Made by a program: the position numbers and the translations under genes. This document shows, one piece after another, positions 29,067 through 36,428 of a DNA stretch of 64,000 nt. Source of the DNA: Schaalia hyovaginalis (GTDB taxonomy: Bacteria > Actinomycetota > Actinomycetes > Actinomycetales > Actinomycetaceae). Where the stretch lies: contig NZ_JACHMK010000001.1 in assembly GCF_014208035.1 (NCBI RefSeq), forward strand, positions 124,001-188,000, given 5' to 3'. How positions within the stretch are numbered: position 1 is the first letter of the stretch; each line of letters starts with the position of its first letter. The notes under the pieces were generated by a model that saw only the letters and a program-made list of their open reading frames with translations, did no database searches and was not told the origin of the DNA.

Positions 29067-30183
29067 GTGAACATCCTGAAATGTGCCTCTTGTGGCAGGA
29101 AGTTGATCCGGTACGGACTGTCGAAAACGGGCAAGCAGAGGTGGCAGTGCACCTCGTGCCATTCAACGGGCGTGCAGCGGATTGACGCCACCGCGAAGCA
29201 TCTGGACAACTTCCTCGCGTGGCTGCTTGGTGGGGCCAGGCAGGCGGACATGCCAGGTGGTGGCAGGTCGTTTCGTAGGCGCTGTGAGCGTTTGTGGGAG
29301 GTCTGGCCCTTGTCTGCGGTCGTGGATGAGGTCCACGAGGTCGTCTTCGTTGACGGCCTGCACTTGGGGCGTAAAGCGGTCGTGTTGATCGCCCAGACAC
29401 GAGAGCATGTGTTGGGCTGGTATGTCGCAAGGAGTGAGAACTCGCGTGCGTGGGAGGCCCTCATGAACCGGATCGCGCCTCCGGTCGTGGTGGTGTCTGA
29501 TGGGGGGAGCGGCTTTGAGAAGGCCCGAAAGAAAGCGTGGCCTAACACTCGGGTTCAAAGGTGCACCTTCCACGTGTTCGGGATCGTCAAACAAGCCACT
29601 ACCACGCGGCCGAAATTGGCGTGTTCGCGCGAGTTCTACCAGATTGGCACGCGGCTGCTTCACGTGAAGGATCGCGAACAAGCGACCGTGTGGGTTCAGG
29701 ACTATATGGCGTGGTGCGTGAGGTGGGAGGACTTCCTCGCCGAGAAGACCCCTACCCCTGACGGCGGCTGGGAGTACACGCACGAACGCCTCGTGCGGGC
29801 GCGCAACAGTGTGAACCGGCTACTTGGTCAAGGGGGTGTTGTTCACCTACACCGACCCTCAGTTCGAGGGGGTGCTGCCGGCGATGAACAACCAGATCGA
29901 AGGGGCCACGAATGCGCCTTTGCGGCAGATGCTGCGCGACCATCGTGGCATGCGGCTGAGCCGGCGGATCAAAGCGATCTTCTGGTGGTGCTACATGCAC
30001 ACCGAACATCCCCTGCCTGCAGCCAAGATCCTCAAGGTCATGCCCACCGACGCCCAGATCGAAGACGCCTGGCACCACGCCTCACGCGAACACGGCGTCG
30101 CCGCGACTATCCCCCGGTGGGGCGACGCCATCTGCTGGCACGAACTCCACCACACAAGCCCCCACCGAAACGACTGGGACTAA
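29067..30183 (+). pseudogene. IS1249-family transposase, one frameshift
   Basis: The N-terminus has a zinc ribbon (LKCASCGRKLIRYG through QRWQCTSCHSTGVQR). DDE-type pieces follow: EVVFVDGLHLGRKAVVLIA with Asp, VVVVSDGGSGFEKA with Asp, and MNNQIEGATNAPLRQMLRDH with Glu. The first frame is lost at GGGGG (29833-29837); reading one G fewer gives LGQGVLFTYTDPQFEGV and continues to the stop at 30183. The second part is in a frame one base ahead. This is either a disabled copy, a sequencing error in the G run, or an unusual +1 recoding site. Confidence 0.85.
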
Positions 30184-30221
30184 CCCTCCACCAACTCCTT
30201 TTGTCCTTTAACCCGAGAAGC

Positions 30222-30548
30222 GGCCCTCGATCATGTCGAGCAGCCGAGCGGTCCCGGTCCCGTCGCGTACACCGGTGACACCACCGATCCTGCGCGACGA
30301 CACGGCAGGCCAGCACCGCCCGATCCTGGTCCACGCGTTGCCCGCCGGCCTGCAGGCCCAGGTCATCCAGCCCGGCGAAGGTGGTCACGTCGGGGGTAGT
30401 GAAGGTAGCGTCGCGCATGTCGAGGTCTTCCAGATGAGCGGTGTAGAACCTTCATCTTCGGGAGGCCTCGACCCCTACCCCGGCACCGACGCACCCACCC
30501 CCACCGACACCGCCGCGGCTCGACCTACACCCTCAACTGAGAAGAGCC
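30222..30548 (-). mobile_element. ISL3-family element fragment A (one end plus N-terminal transposase codons)
   Basis: 327 bp differing by a single base from 32845-33171. It starts at the terminal repeat GGCTCTTCTCAGTTGA and encodes MRDATFTTPDVTTFAGLDDL and the following residues, the ISL3 transposase N-terminus. It then jumps, as in copy B, to the VRDGTGTARLLDMIEGR segment in another frame. It stops at MIEGR, where unrelated DNA begins. The IS1249-like element inserted beside this break. Confidence 0.85.
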
Positions 30549-30627
30549 GGTTCACCTCATCTCGAATCGTGTAGTGCGTGGGAGAATGTCATTGTGCAGC
30601 GGAAGCTAAAAGAAAGGCGTTAGAAAA

Positions 30628-31056
30628 ATGCTTGCTAGAGATTTCGCGGCAGTGCTCGGAGAACTTGAACCGCAATTACCACTTTCAGACTCACTGGAAA
30701 GGGCAGATCAAGAATCTCCTCGCTGGTATTTCTCACAGCGCACTCACCTTGTTGGCTACATCTCGCGTAAGGCGTACGAAGACTGGGATACCCTCGACGT
30801 TTCTAAGGTGTGGAGCGGTATCACTCGACCTGAAGCCAGGCTGTGGGTGATTGAAGCTCTCGGCATGATTGGCTCCGAAGGGCATGAAGTCGTCAACACG
30901 CTGCTGAACGACCTTCCTTACGGCACAGGTCGTGGAAAATACCAGGCGCACCGTGAGTATCTGGAGCAACGCTATCCACTTAAATCCATCGTCGAAGCTG
31001 CCACAGTCATCTTCAACCGCCTAAAAATTGCCGACAAGCAGCGCTACCAGAATTAA
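30628..31056 (+). CDS. Hypothetical protein, 142 aa
   Basis: Not recognised. It begins MLARDFAAVLGELEPQLPLS; a central part WYFSQRTHLVGYISRKAYEDW looks globular, and the C-terminus is helical and charged. There are no membrane segments or signal peptide. The ribosome site is weak (AAAGG 12 nt upstream). Codon use is less GC-biased than in the core genes, suggesting import with the surrounding phage/IS debris. It converges with the tail genes and overlaps the last one by 4 bp. Confidence 0.55.
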   Translation: MLARDFAAVLGELEPQLPLSDSLERADQESPRWYFSQRTHLVGYISRKAYEDWDTLDVSKVWSGITRPEARLWVIEALGMIGSEGHEVVNTLLNDLPYGTGRGKYQAHREYLEQRYPLKSIVEAATVIFNRLKIADKQRYQN

Positions 31057-31253
31057 ATCCCGATAGGGATCACATCATCAATCGTGAGATGCAGTGCTGG
31101 TTTGGCGAGGCCGTTTTCTTGCCGCCAGCATTCGATGAGGTCGAGTAGATAGCCGAAGCACAGTAAACCCACCTCCGCCTGGGTGAGGTGGAGGTGGGCT
31201 AGGGCGATGTATTCGAGACGGGTGAATGCGGCCTCGTCCGACTCGCCACTCAC
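31053..31253 (-). CDS. Phage tail assembly chaperone-like protein, second reading frame product
   Basis: 66 residues: MSGESDEAAFTRLEYIALAH, a helical middle, and DLIECWRQENGLAKP. It overlaps the preceding gene by ATGA. A short gene of this sort directly after the tail assembly chaperone is typical of siphophage tail modules, where it is often made as a fusion by frameshifting. Assignment rests on position and length. Confidence 0.55.
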   Translation of the reverse strand: MSGESDEAAFTRLEYIALAHLHLTQAEVGLLCFGYLLDLIECWRQENGLAKPALHLTIDDVIPIGI

Positions 31254-31654
31254 TTGGCTGGCGGTGTTTCTGCGGCTTTTGGGTCAGGCTCGGAAACAAT
31301 CGCTCGGCGTGTGCCTTCCTCAAGCGCCGCAGTGATCGCGGACTTGTATCCAGTCAGGTCAGCCGGCACAGTGAGCAGCTCAACGACCTCGGTCGATAGT
31401 TCTTCGCGCTTGTCGTCAGGGTGCTGGAGGTTCCAGATAGCGACGTCTTGGTTAGCGAGCAGGCAGATCAGCCAGATAACTTCTTCGATGGCTTGCTCAA
31501 AGTTCTCCGACTTCATGAGCTTGTCACCCAAATGATCTAGCCCGCCATACCGGGCAGCAATCTCACGGGTCGCGCGGATGGTGAGCCGTAGCTGATAGTC
31601 CTGGCCGTTAATTGTGATCACCGAGGCGGGCTTTGGCTGCTTCTTGGTGCTCAT
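31250..31654 (-). CDS. Phage tail assembly chaperone
   Basis: 134 residues: SVITINGQDYQLRLTIRATREIAARYGGLDHLGDKL and NFEQAIEEVIWLICLLANQD. This is the pattern of phage tail assembly chaperones, which start with a beta hairpin and continue with helices predicting which residues are active. It is overlapped on both sides by ATGA junctions with the tail-tube gene and the next small gene, giving a compact minus-strand tail module. Confidence 0.65.
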   Translation of the reverse strand: MSTKKQPKPASVITINGQDYQLRLTIRATREIAARYGGLDHLGDKLMKSENFEQAIEEVIWLICLLANQDVAIWNLQHPDDKREELSTEVVELLTVPADLTGYKSAITAALEEGTRRAIVSEPDPKAAETPPAK

Positions 31655-32148
31655 GCTCCCACCTCCATGCTGCCGAAGCTGGGCTCATAAACAGCGTTGT
31701 ACCAGTCGGTGATCACGCTGCTGGTAGCGGTTGCTTCATCGGCTTCGGCTTTCCACGGATGCTTACCAGCGCTGTCGGGTTTGTTGCGGCGCAGGATCGT
31801 GCCCTCAATCTCTGGGGTAGAAAACTCGATAGAGTCACCCTTTGTCGTGAGGCTTGTGGCTGGTACTGCGAATTTGACGCGGTAGAGCCAGAAGTAGCGG
31901 TAGGTGCCGTTTGCTTTCGCAGCTCGAAACGCGATAGCCACACCAGAACCTCCATCCTCGGTGGCCGATACCAGTACCTTGTTGCCGTCTACTCGTGCGC
32001 CGATTAGGTCGGCTGCCACGGCTGCGCCGATGTCGTCGATACCGAGGGTGATGGTGCCGGACTTAAACTCTTTGACGATTTCGGAGGCTCCACCATCGGC
32101 GTAGAGGATCGCCTCGGCTAGCTCCACGGACAGCTCAGCGCTGATGGC
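31651..32148 (-). pseudogene. Phage major tail (tube) protein, 5' end cut by the ISL3 element
   Basis: About 165 codons remain: AISAELSVELAEAILYADGG, FKSGTITLGIDDIGAAVAAD, VAIAFRAAKANGTYRYFWLY, then GDSIEFSTPEIEGTI. This is the phi13-type major tail protein fold, with its usual SGTITLG and FEGTI-like strands. The frame runs directly into the ISL3 terminal repeat at 32149, so start and promoter are gone. Head, portal and lysis genes are absent, hence a prophage relic. Confidence 0.75.
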
Positions 32149-33171
32149 GGCTCTTCCCAATCAGCGGTGTAGGTGTCGTTTGAACCCGCCGGCTTCCAGG
32201 AGGCTGCGCGATGTAGTGGGTGAGGTTGCGGATGCCCTGGGCGGTGCTGCGCAGGTGTTCCAGGCGGCCGTTGATTGCTTCTGTGGGGTCGTTGGATGTG
32301 CCAGGGCGGTCGAAGGACGCGAGCACGTCGTCGGCGCGTCGAGTCAGGGTGCATCCCGGGCGGGCGATCTCGGGCAGCCCGGTTGGGACACCGGTGGCGA
32401 TGGTGTCGATGAGCGCGGTCATGGTGGCTTTCCCGGTCGTTCGGTCGGGGTCGCGGTGGGCGGCGATCATCTGCTGATAGACGTTCCAGGTGACCTCGAC
32501 CGCGGTATGACGCTCATCGGCGAACAAGTCCTGCAGGCGCGTCTTCGCCTGGTCGGTGAGCAGGTCGGCGCCGGTGTGCAGGCTGTGACGGGCCCGGTAC
32601 AGCGGGTCGCCGGCGCGGCCAGGGCGGTCGAAGATGTTCTGCTGGGTGCGACGTTGGCACTCGTCCAGGGTATCGGCGGCCAGGTGGACCATGTGGAAGG
32701 GGTCCATCACCGTCACCGCCTGTGGGACCTTCTCGACGGCAGCGGTCTTGAAACCCGTGAATTCGTCCATGGCGATGGCCTCGATGCCATCGCGCCGGGC
32801 CTGGTCGCGCCAGGCCTGCCAGGTCTTGAACACGGCCTTGGACCGGCCCTCGATCATGTCGAGCAGCCGAGCGGTCCCGGTCCCGTCGCGTACACTGGTG
32901 ACACCACCGATCCTGCGCGACGACACGGCAGGCCAGCACCGCCCGATCCTGGTCCACGCGTTGCCCGCCGGCCTGCAGGCCCAGGTCATCCAGCCCGGCG
33001 AAGGTGGTCACGTCGGGGGTAGTGAAGGTAGCGTCGCGCATGTCGAGGTCTTCCAGATGAGCGGTGTAGAACCTTCATCTTCGGGAGGCCTCGACCCCTA
33101 CCCCGGCACCGACGCACCCACCCCCACCGACACCGCCGCGGCTCGACCTACACCCTCAACTGAGAAGAGCC
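32149..33171 (-). mobile_element. ISL3-family element copy B, internally deleted
   Basis: The ends are GGCTCTTCCCAATCAGCGGT (left) and GGCTCTTCTCAGTTGAGGGT (right, complement), good terminal inverted repeats. The length of 1023 bp is short of the usual 1.4-1.5 kb for ISL3. The transposase lacks a central block and is frameshifted. No clear 8-bp target duplication is seen at the two ends. It interrupts the phage tail gene. Confidence 0.85.
32180..33041 (-). pseudogene. ISL3-family transposase, internal deletion and frameshift
   Basis: The N-terminal part is MRDATFTTPDVTTFAGLDDL through VVAQDRWCH. It then joins, out of frame, to VRDGTGTARLLDMIEGRSKA. The remaining DDE parts follow: IEAIAMDEFTGFKTAAVEKV with Asp, VTVMDPFHMVHLA with Asp, and NDPTEAINGRLEHLRSTAQG with Glu. 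The zinc-finger and early catalytic block normally between these parts is missing. It cannot make a working transposase, but its ends could be moved by a partner. Confidence 0.85.
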
Positions 33172-33198
33172 AGGTTATTTAGCGCTGAAAAGTTCAAA

Positions 33199-33237
33199 GG
33201 GCCCGACCCCCATGTCCACTTTCCGGGGGTCGAGCCC
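33199..33237. terminator. Hairpin between the ISL3 element and the M20 gene
   Basis: CGACCCCC pairs with GGGGGTCG, extended by GGGC/GCCC across a one-base bulge, with a 13-nt loop. It insulates the M20-MFS pair from upstream transcription. Confidence 0.65.
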
Positions 33238-33306
33238 AAGATCACCTCGAGGTATCATTATGTCGATACTGTTCAAAAGCCGCATAACGGCTTGGACAGG
33301 AGCAAG

Positions 33307-34524
33307 ATGTCAACACTCGATATTGACAAAGCATTAGACGCGATCACCGATTGGCAGGAGGAGTCATACATCCACCTGCACAAGAATCCCGAACTCTCGA
33401 TGCAGGAAACTGAAACTTGCGACTTCATCGAAGCCGAGCTGGAAAAGCTGGGCTACCAGGTGCAGCGGATCGGTGGGGGAGTTGTTGGTGTCCTAGAAAA
33501 CGGTAAGGGAGCTACTGTCCTTTTCCGGGCCGACATCGACGCCCTGCCAGTTAAAGAAAGCACTGGCTTTGAGTACGCCTCGACGATTACCCGAACTGAC
33601 GAAAACGGTAACGAGGTGCCTGTGATGCACGCCTGCGGCCATGATTTCCACATCGTGGCCAACCTCGGTGCCGCCCGCATCCTCTCCGAAAACACCGATG
33701 CCTGGAGCGGCACCCACATCGCGCTGTTCCAGCCCGGCGAGGAGACAGCGGCCGGCGCCAAATCCATGGTCGAGGACGGCCTGGTTGATAAGCTGCCCAA
33801 GCCCGACGTCGCCCTGGGCCAGCACGTCCTCGCTGGCCCGATGCGTTCGGGGCAGGTTGGCACCCATGTCGGCCCCATTCTGTCGACCGGCGCTTCAATC
33901 AAGGTGACTTTGCATGGCAAGGGCTCTCACGGCTCCATGCCGCACTTGGGAGTGGACCCGGTGGTTCTGGCGTCGGCTATCGTCTTGCGGCTACAGACGG
34001 TGGTTTCGCGTGAGATCAACCCGTTCAGCATGGCGGTGCTGACGGTAGGCTCGGTTCAGGCCGGGTCGAAGTCGAACATTATTCCCGACTCGGCGCAGCT
34101 TCTGATTAATATCCGTGCGTACGATATGGGCGTCCGTGAGCAACTGCTGGCCGGCATCAAGCGCGTCGTCGTCGCTGAATGCGAAGCCGCCAACTGCCCT
34201 CAGGCCCCCGAATTTGAGGTTTACGATTCCTACCCGCTCACCGACAACGACGTCGCGACAACCGAGAAGGTGACCAAGGCGTTCGTCGATCACTTCGGTG
34301 CCGATCGCGTGATGGATTGCGGCGAGGTATCCGCGTCGGAAGATTTCAGCTTCATCCCTGATGCGTTCGGAATCGACTACTGCTACTGGGGCTTCGGCGG
34401 ATTCGAAGCTGGAGCCCAGACGTACCCCAACCATAACCCTGCGTTCGGGCCGGTCATGCAGCCGACCCTGCGCACAGGAACCGAAGCGGCGATCGTCGCG
34501 TGCCTGGCATGGCTGAAGGAGTAA
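33307..34524 (+). CDS. M20-family metallopeptidase / amidohydrolase
   Basis: The ATG at 33307 has AGGAG at 4-nt spacing and gives 405 residues. Metal-binding motifs are HACGHDFHIVANLG, the Glu pair in FQPGEETAAGAKSM and a late His in YPNHNPAFGP. The lid domain contains GKGSHGSMPHLGVDPV. It matches the M20D group that hydrolyses N-acyl amino acids (hippurate- or IAA-amino-acid-type substrates). It is followed within 3 nt by an MFS transporter, suggesting import or export of its substrate or product. More TTG/GTT codons than the core genes fit recent acquisition. Confidence 0.88.
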   Translation: MSTLDIDKALDAITDWQEESYIHLHKNPELSMQETETCDFIEAELEKLGYQVQRIGGGVVGVLENGKGATVLFRADIDALPVKESTGFEYASTITRTDENGNEVPVMHACGHDFHIVANLGAARILSENTDAWSGTHIALFQPGEETAAGAKSMVEDGLVDKLPKPDVALGQHVLAGPMRSGQVGTHVGPILSTGASIKVTLHGKGSHGSMPHLGVDPVVLASAIVLRLQTVVSREINPFSMAVLTVGSVQAGSKSNIIPDSAQLLINIRAYDMGVREQLLAGIKRVVVAECEAANCPQAPEFEVYDSYPLTDNDVATTEKVTKAFVDHFGADRVMDCGEVSASEDFSFIPDAFGIDYCYWGFGGFEAGAQTYPNHNPAFGPVMQPTLRTGTEAAIVACLAWLKE

Positions 34525-34527
34525 ATG

Positions 34528-36117
34528 ATGACAACAACGACCGAAAAGGCCGGCTACCAGGGAACTGAGAAGCTGCTGTGGGGCGTTGTGCTCGCGGTGG
34601 TGACGTTCTGGCTGTTTGCCGGCACCGCGGCCACCGTCGCACCGAACATCATGGCCGACATCGGGACAGACAATATCGATGCGGCGGGCATGAATCTGGC
34701 GGTGTCGATCACCGGCCTGTGTTCCGGCCTGTTCATGGTGTTGATGGGCGGCCTGGCCGACCGGATCGGGCGTGTCAAGATCACGCTCATTGGCATTTTG
34801 TTGAACGCTACTGGCTCGTTGCTCACTGTCTTCGCCTCTGGCGGCTTGGCGCTCCCGTTGCTGCTGGCTGGTCGAGCTATTCAAGGCCTCGGAGCTGCCT
34901 GTATCATGCCGGCGTCGATGGCTCTGGTTAAGGCGTATTGGGACGGCCCTGCCCGTCAGCGCGCGGTGTCGATGTGGTCCATTGGCTCCTGGGGCGGCTC
35001 GGGCCTGGCTGCGATCTTCGGCGGTTCCGTCGTCAACTTCGTAGGCTGGCGCGGTATCTTCATCGCATCGATCATCATCTCGGTGATTTCGTTCTTGATG
35101 ATCCTCGGTACTCCTGAAAATAAGGTCGCCGAGCCTACCCACAAGAAGTTTGACGCGCCCGGCCTGGCGTTGTTCATCGTTGGTACCCTTGGCCTGATGA
35201 TCGTGCTGCTGTACGGTTCCAAGCTGGGCTGGTCCAGCTTCACGACCCTTGGCCTGGCACTGCTGGCAGTCGTGGCATACGTCTTGTTCGTTCAATGGGA
35301 ACGCAAGCAATCCAACCCGTTCATCGACTTCGCGTTATTCAAGAACACCACTTTCACGGGCGCCACGATCTCGAACTTCCTGGTCAACGGCACCATCGGT
35401 ATGCTGATCATTAGCCAGCAGGTCATCCAGCTAGCAGGCCACAAGGCTGACGGCTCTTTGTACACGCCGTTCGATGCGGGTCTGCTCTCGCTTGGTTATG
35501 GCGTGTGTATCATCGCGTTCATCCGAATTGGCGAAAAGCTGCTACAGCGCTTCGGGCCGCGGAAGCCAATGATCTGGGGTTGCTTTATCACCATCGTGTC
35601 GTGCGTGATGCTCATGATGACCCATCTGCTCATTGGGCAGTACGTCATTCTCGCAATCATCGCCTACTGCCTATTCGGCCTCGGCCTGGCGTTCTACGCG
35701 ACGCCATCAACCGATGCCGCGCTGGCAAACCTGCCGGCCGCCCAGGCCGGTTCCGGCGCTGGCATCTACAAGATGGCGTCCTCGCTCGGTGGTGCAATCG
35801 GCACCGCTATTTCGCTGGCAGTTTTCTACGGCCTGCAGGGCGCCCAGGTGCCCGACCTGATTACCATGACTGGGCGCAGTGATAACACCTCCCTACGCCT
35901 CGCCGCGATGGTGGCACTTGGTGTTTCGTTGGTATTCCTGTTGACAGCGATCGTCTCCATCACCACCACTGTCCCGAAGGGCGGCGGATCTGCTAATGGA
36001 CCCGAGGAAACTCCGGATCCCGAACCGCAGGTGCTTCCCGACGACGAGCGGCAAGAGATCCTTGATCAGCTGGCTAACCTCCCGATTGAGGAGCTAAGAA
36101 AGCTGGTTCGCTCCTAG
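34528..36117 (+). CDS. MFS transporter, DHA2-like, 14-helix type
   Basis: About 529 residues. AAGGAG overlaps the end of the M20 gene and sits best with the ATG at 34528 (another ATG is at 34525). Numerous hydrophobic segments are seen, with the MFS signature GGLADRIGRVKITLIG between helices 2 and 3 and the motif GRAIQGLGAACIMPASMAL in helix 4-5. The C-terminus is an acidic, soluble tail (EETPDPEPQVLPDDERQEIL). The family exports drugs or metabolites by proton antiport. Pairing with the M20 hydrolase suggests a common substrate; a resistance role is possible but not shown. Confidence 0.85.
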   Translation: MTTTTEKAGYQGTEKLLWGVVLAVVTFWLFAGTAATVAPNIMADIGTDNIDAAGMNLAVSITGLCSGLFMVLMGGLADRIGRVKITLIGILLNATGSLLTVFASGGLALPLLLAGRAIQGLGAACIMPASMALVKAYWDGPARQRAVSMWSIGSWGGSGLAAIFGGSVVNFVGWRGIFIASIIISVISFLMILGTPENKVAEPTHKKFDAPGLALFIVGTLGLMIVLLYGSKLGWSSFTTLGLALLAVVAYVLFVQWERKQSNPFIDFALFKNTTFTGATISNFLVNGTIGMLIISQQVIQLAGHKADGSLYTPFDAGLLSLGYGVCIIAFIRIGEKLLQRFGPRKPMIWGCFITIVSCVMLMMTHLLIGQYVILAIIAYCLFGLGLAFYATPSTDAALANLPAAQAGSGAGIYKMASSLGGAIGTAISLAVFYGLQGAQVPDLITMTGRSDNTSLRLAAMVALGVSLVFLLTAIVSITTTVPKGGGSANGPEETPDPEPQVLPDDERQEILDQLANLPIEELRKLVRS

Positions 36118-36138
36118 TACGTTCAACATACGTAGATG

Positions 36139-36177
36139 TCGGGTGCATGAACCTAGCAAAAGGATTCATGCACCCGA
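36139..36177. terminator. Terminator after the MFS gene
   Basis: TCGGGTGCATGAA and its perfect complement enclose a 13-nt loop, beginning about 20 bp after the stop. Confidence 0.75.
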
Positions 36178-36187
36178 TGTCCCATTT

Positions 36188-36234
36188 ACCATCACGAAAC
36201 GGCCTGATCGCGAGGAAAGTTTGTGATCAGGTCC
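36188..36234 (+). terminator. Orphan tRNA-type terminator (right junction of an 8-kb insertion)
   Basis: ACCATCACGAAACGG followed by a CCTGATC/GATCAGG hairpin. The first 15 bases are identical to those directly after the second tRNA-Ala (51182-51196), and the hairpin loop is similar too (GATCGC-A-GAAAG-TG). Here no tRNA precedes it. It probably once followed the left tRNA-Ala, whose 3' end is now joined to foreign DNA at 28057. Confidence 0.7.
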
Positions 36235-36342
36235 CTCTTCATTTCATAGGGGAACCGCTCGTTGGTAGTCATTGCGGCACTCATTCGTTGAGAGTCCGTC
36301 CTACGACGGACGCGCCGTTCACCCTCTCGGCCACCCTCGAGC

Positions 36343-36385
36343 AAGCAAATGGGGTGGGAGCGCTCGGCTCCCACCCCATTTGCTT
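36343..36385. terminator. Perfect 19-bp hairpin terminator of the subtilase gene
   Basis: AAGCAAATGGGGTGGGAGC and its exact complement with loop GCTCG, about 45 bp past the subtilase stop. The A/T-rich ends make it usable in both directions. A smaller GTCCGTC/GACGGAC hairpin lies 40 bp further. Confidence 0.85.
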
Positions 36386-36428
36386 CGGGGTTCACGTCTG
36401 CTTTATCGCAGCCCCGGACATTCGCCTG

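Larger units (their letters stand above)
28883..30214 (+). mobile_element. IS1249-like insertion sequence (IS256 group), complete with 8-bp target duplication
   Basis: The element is 1332 bp. The left end GGGTTATAGGACAAGACGTG and the right end (complement GGGTTAAAGGACAAAAGGAG) are imperfect inverted repeats. GAGAAGCG flanks it directly at 28875-28882 and 30215-30222, an 8-bp target duplication. A zinc-ribbon transposase fills the element but is frameshifted. A second internal copy of the left end lies near 28980. The element inserted at the edge of an ISL3 fragment. Confidence 0.9.

Noticed and set aside
29825..29845. Programmed frameshift in the IS1249-like transposase
   Set aside because: The change needed is +1 at a G run without a recognised slippery motif; mutation or sequencing error is more likely, so listed as pseudogene.
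32135..32148. AGCGCTGA on both sides of ISL3 copy B as a target duplication
   Set aside because: The two copies lie at unequal distances (5 and 8 bp) from the element ends, so it is probably chance.
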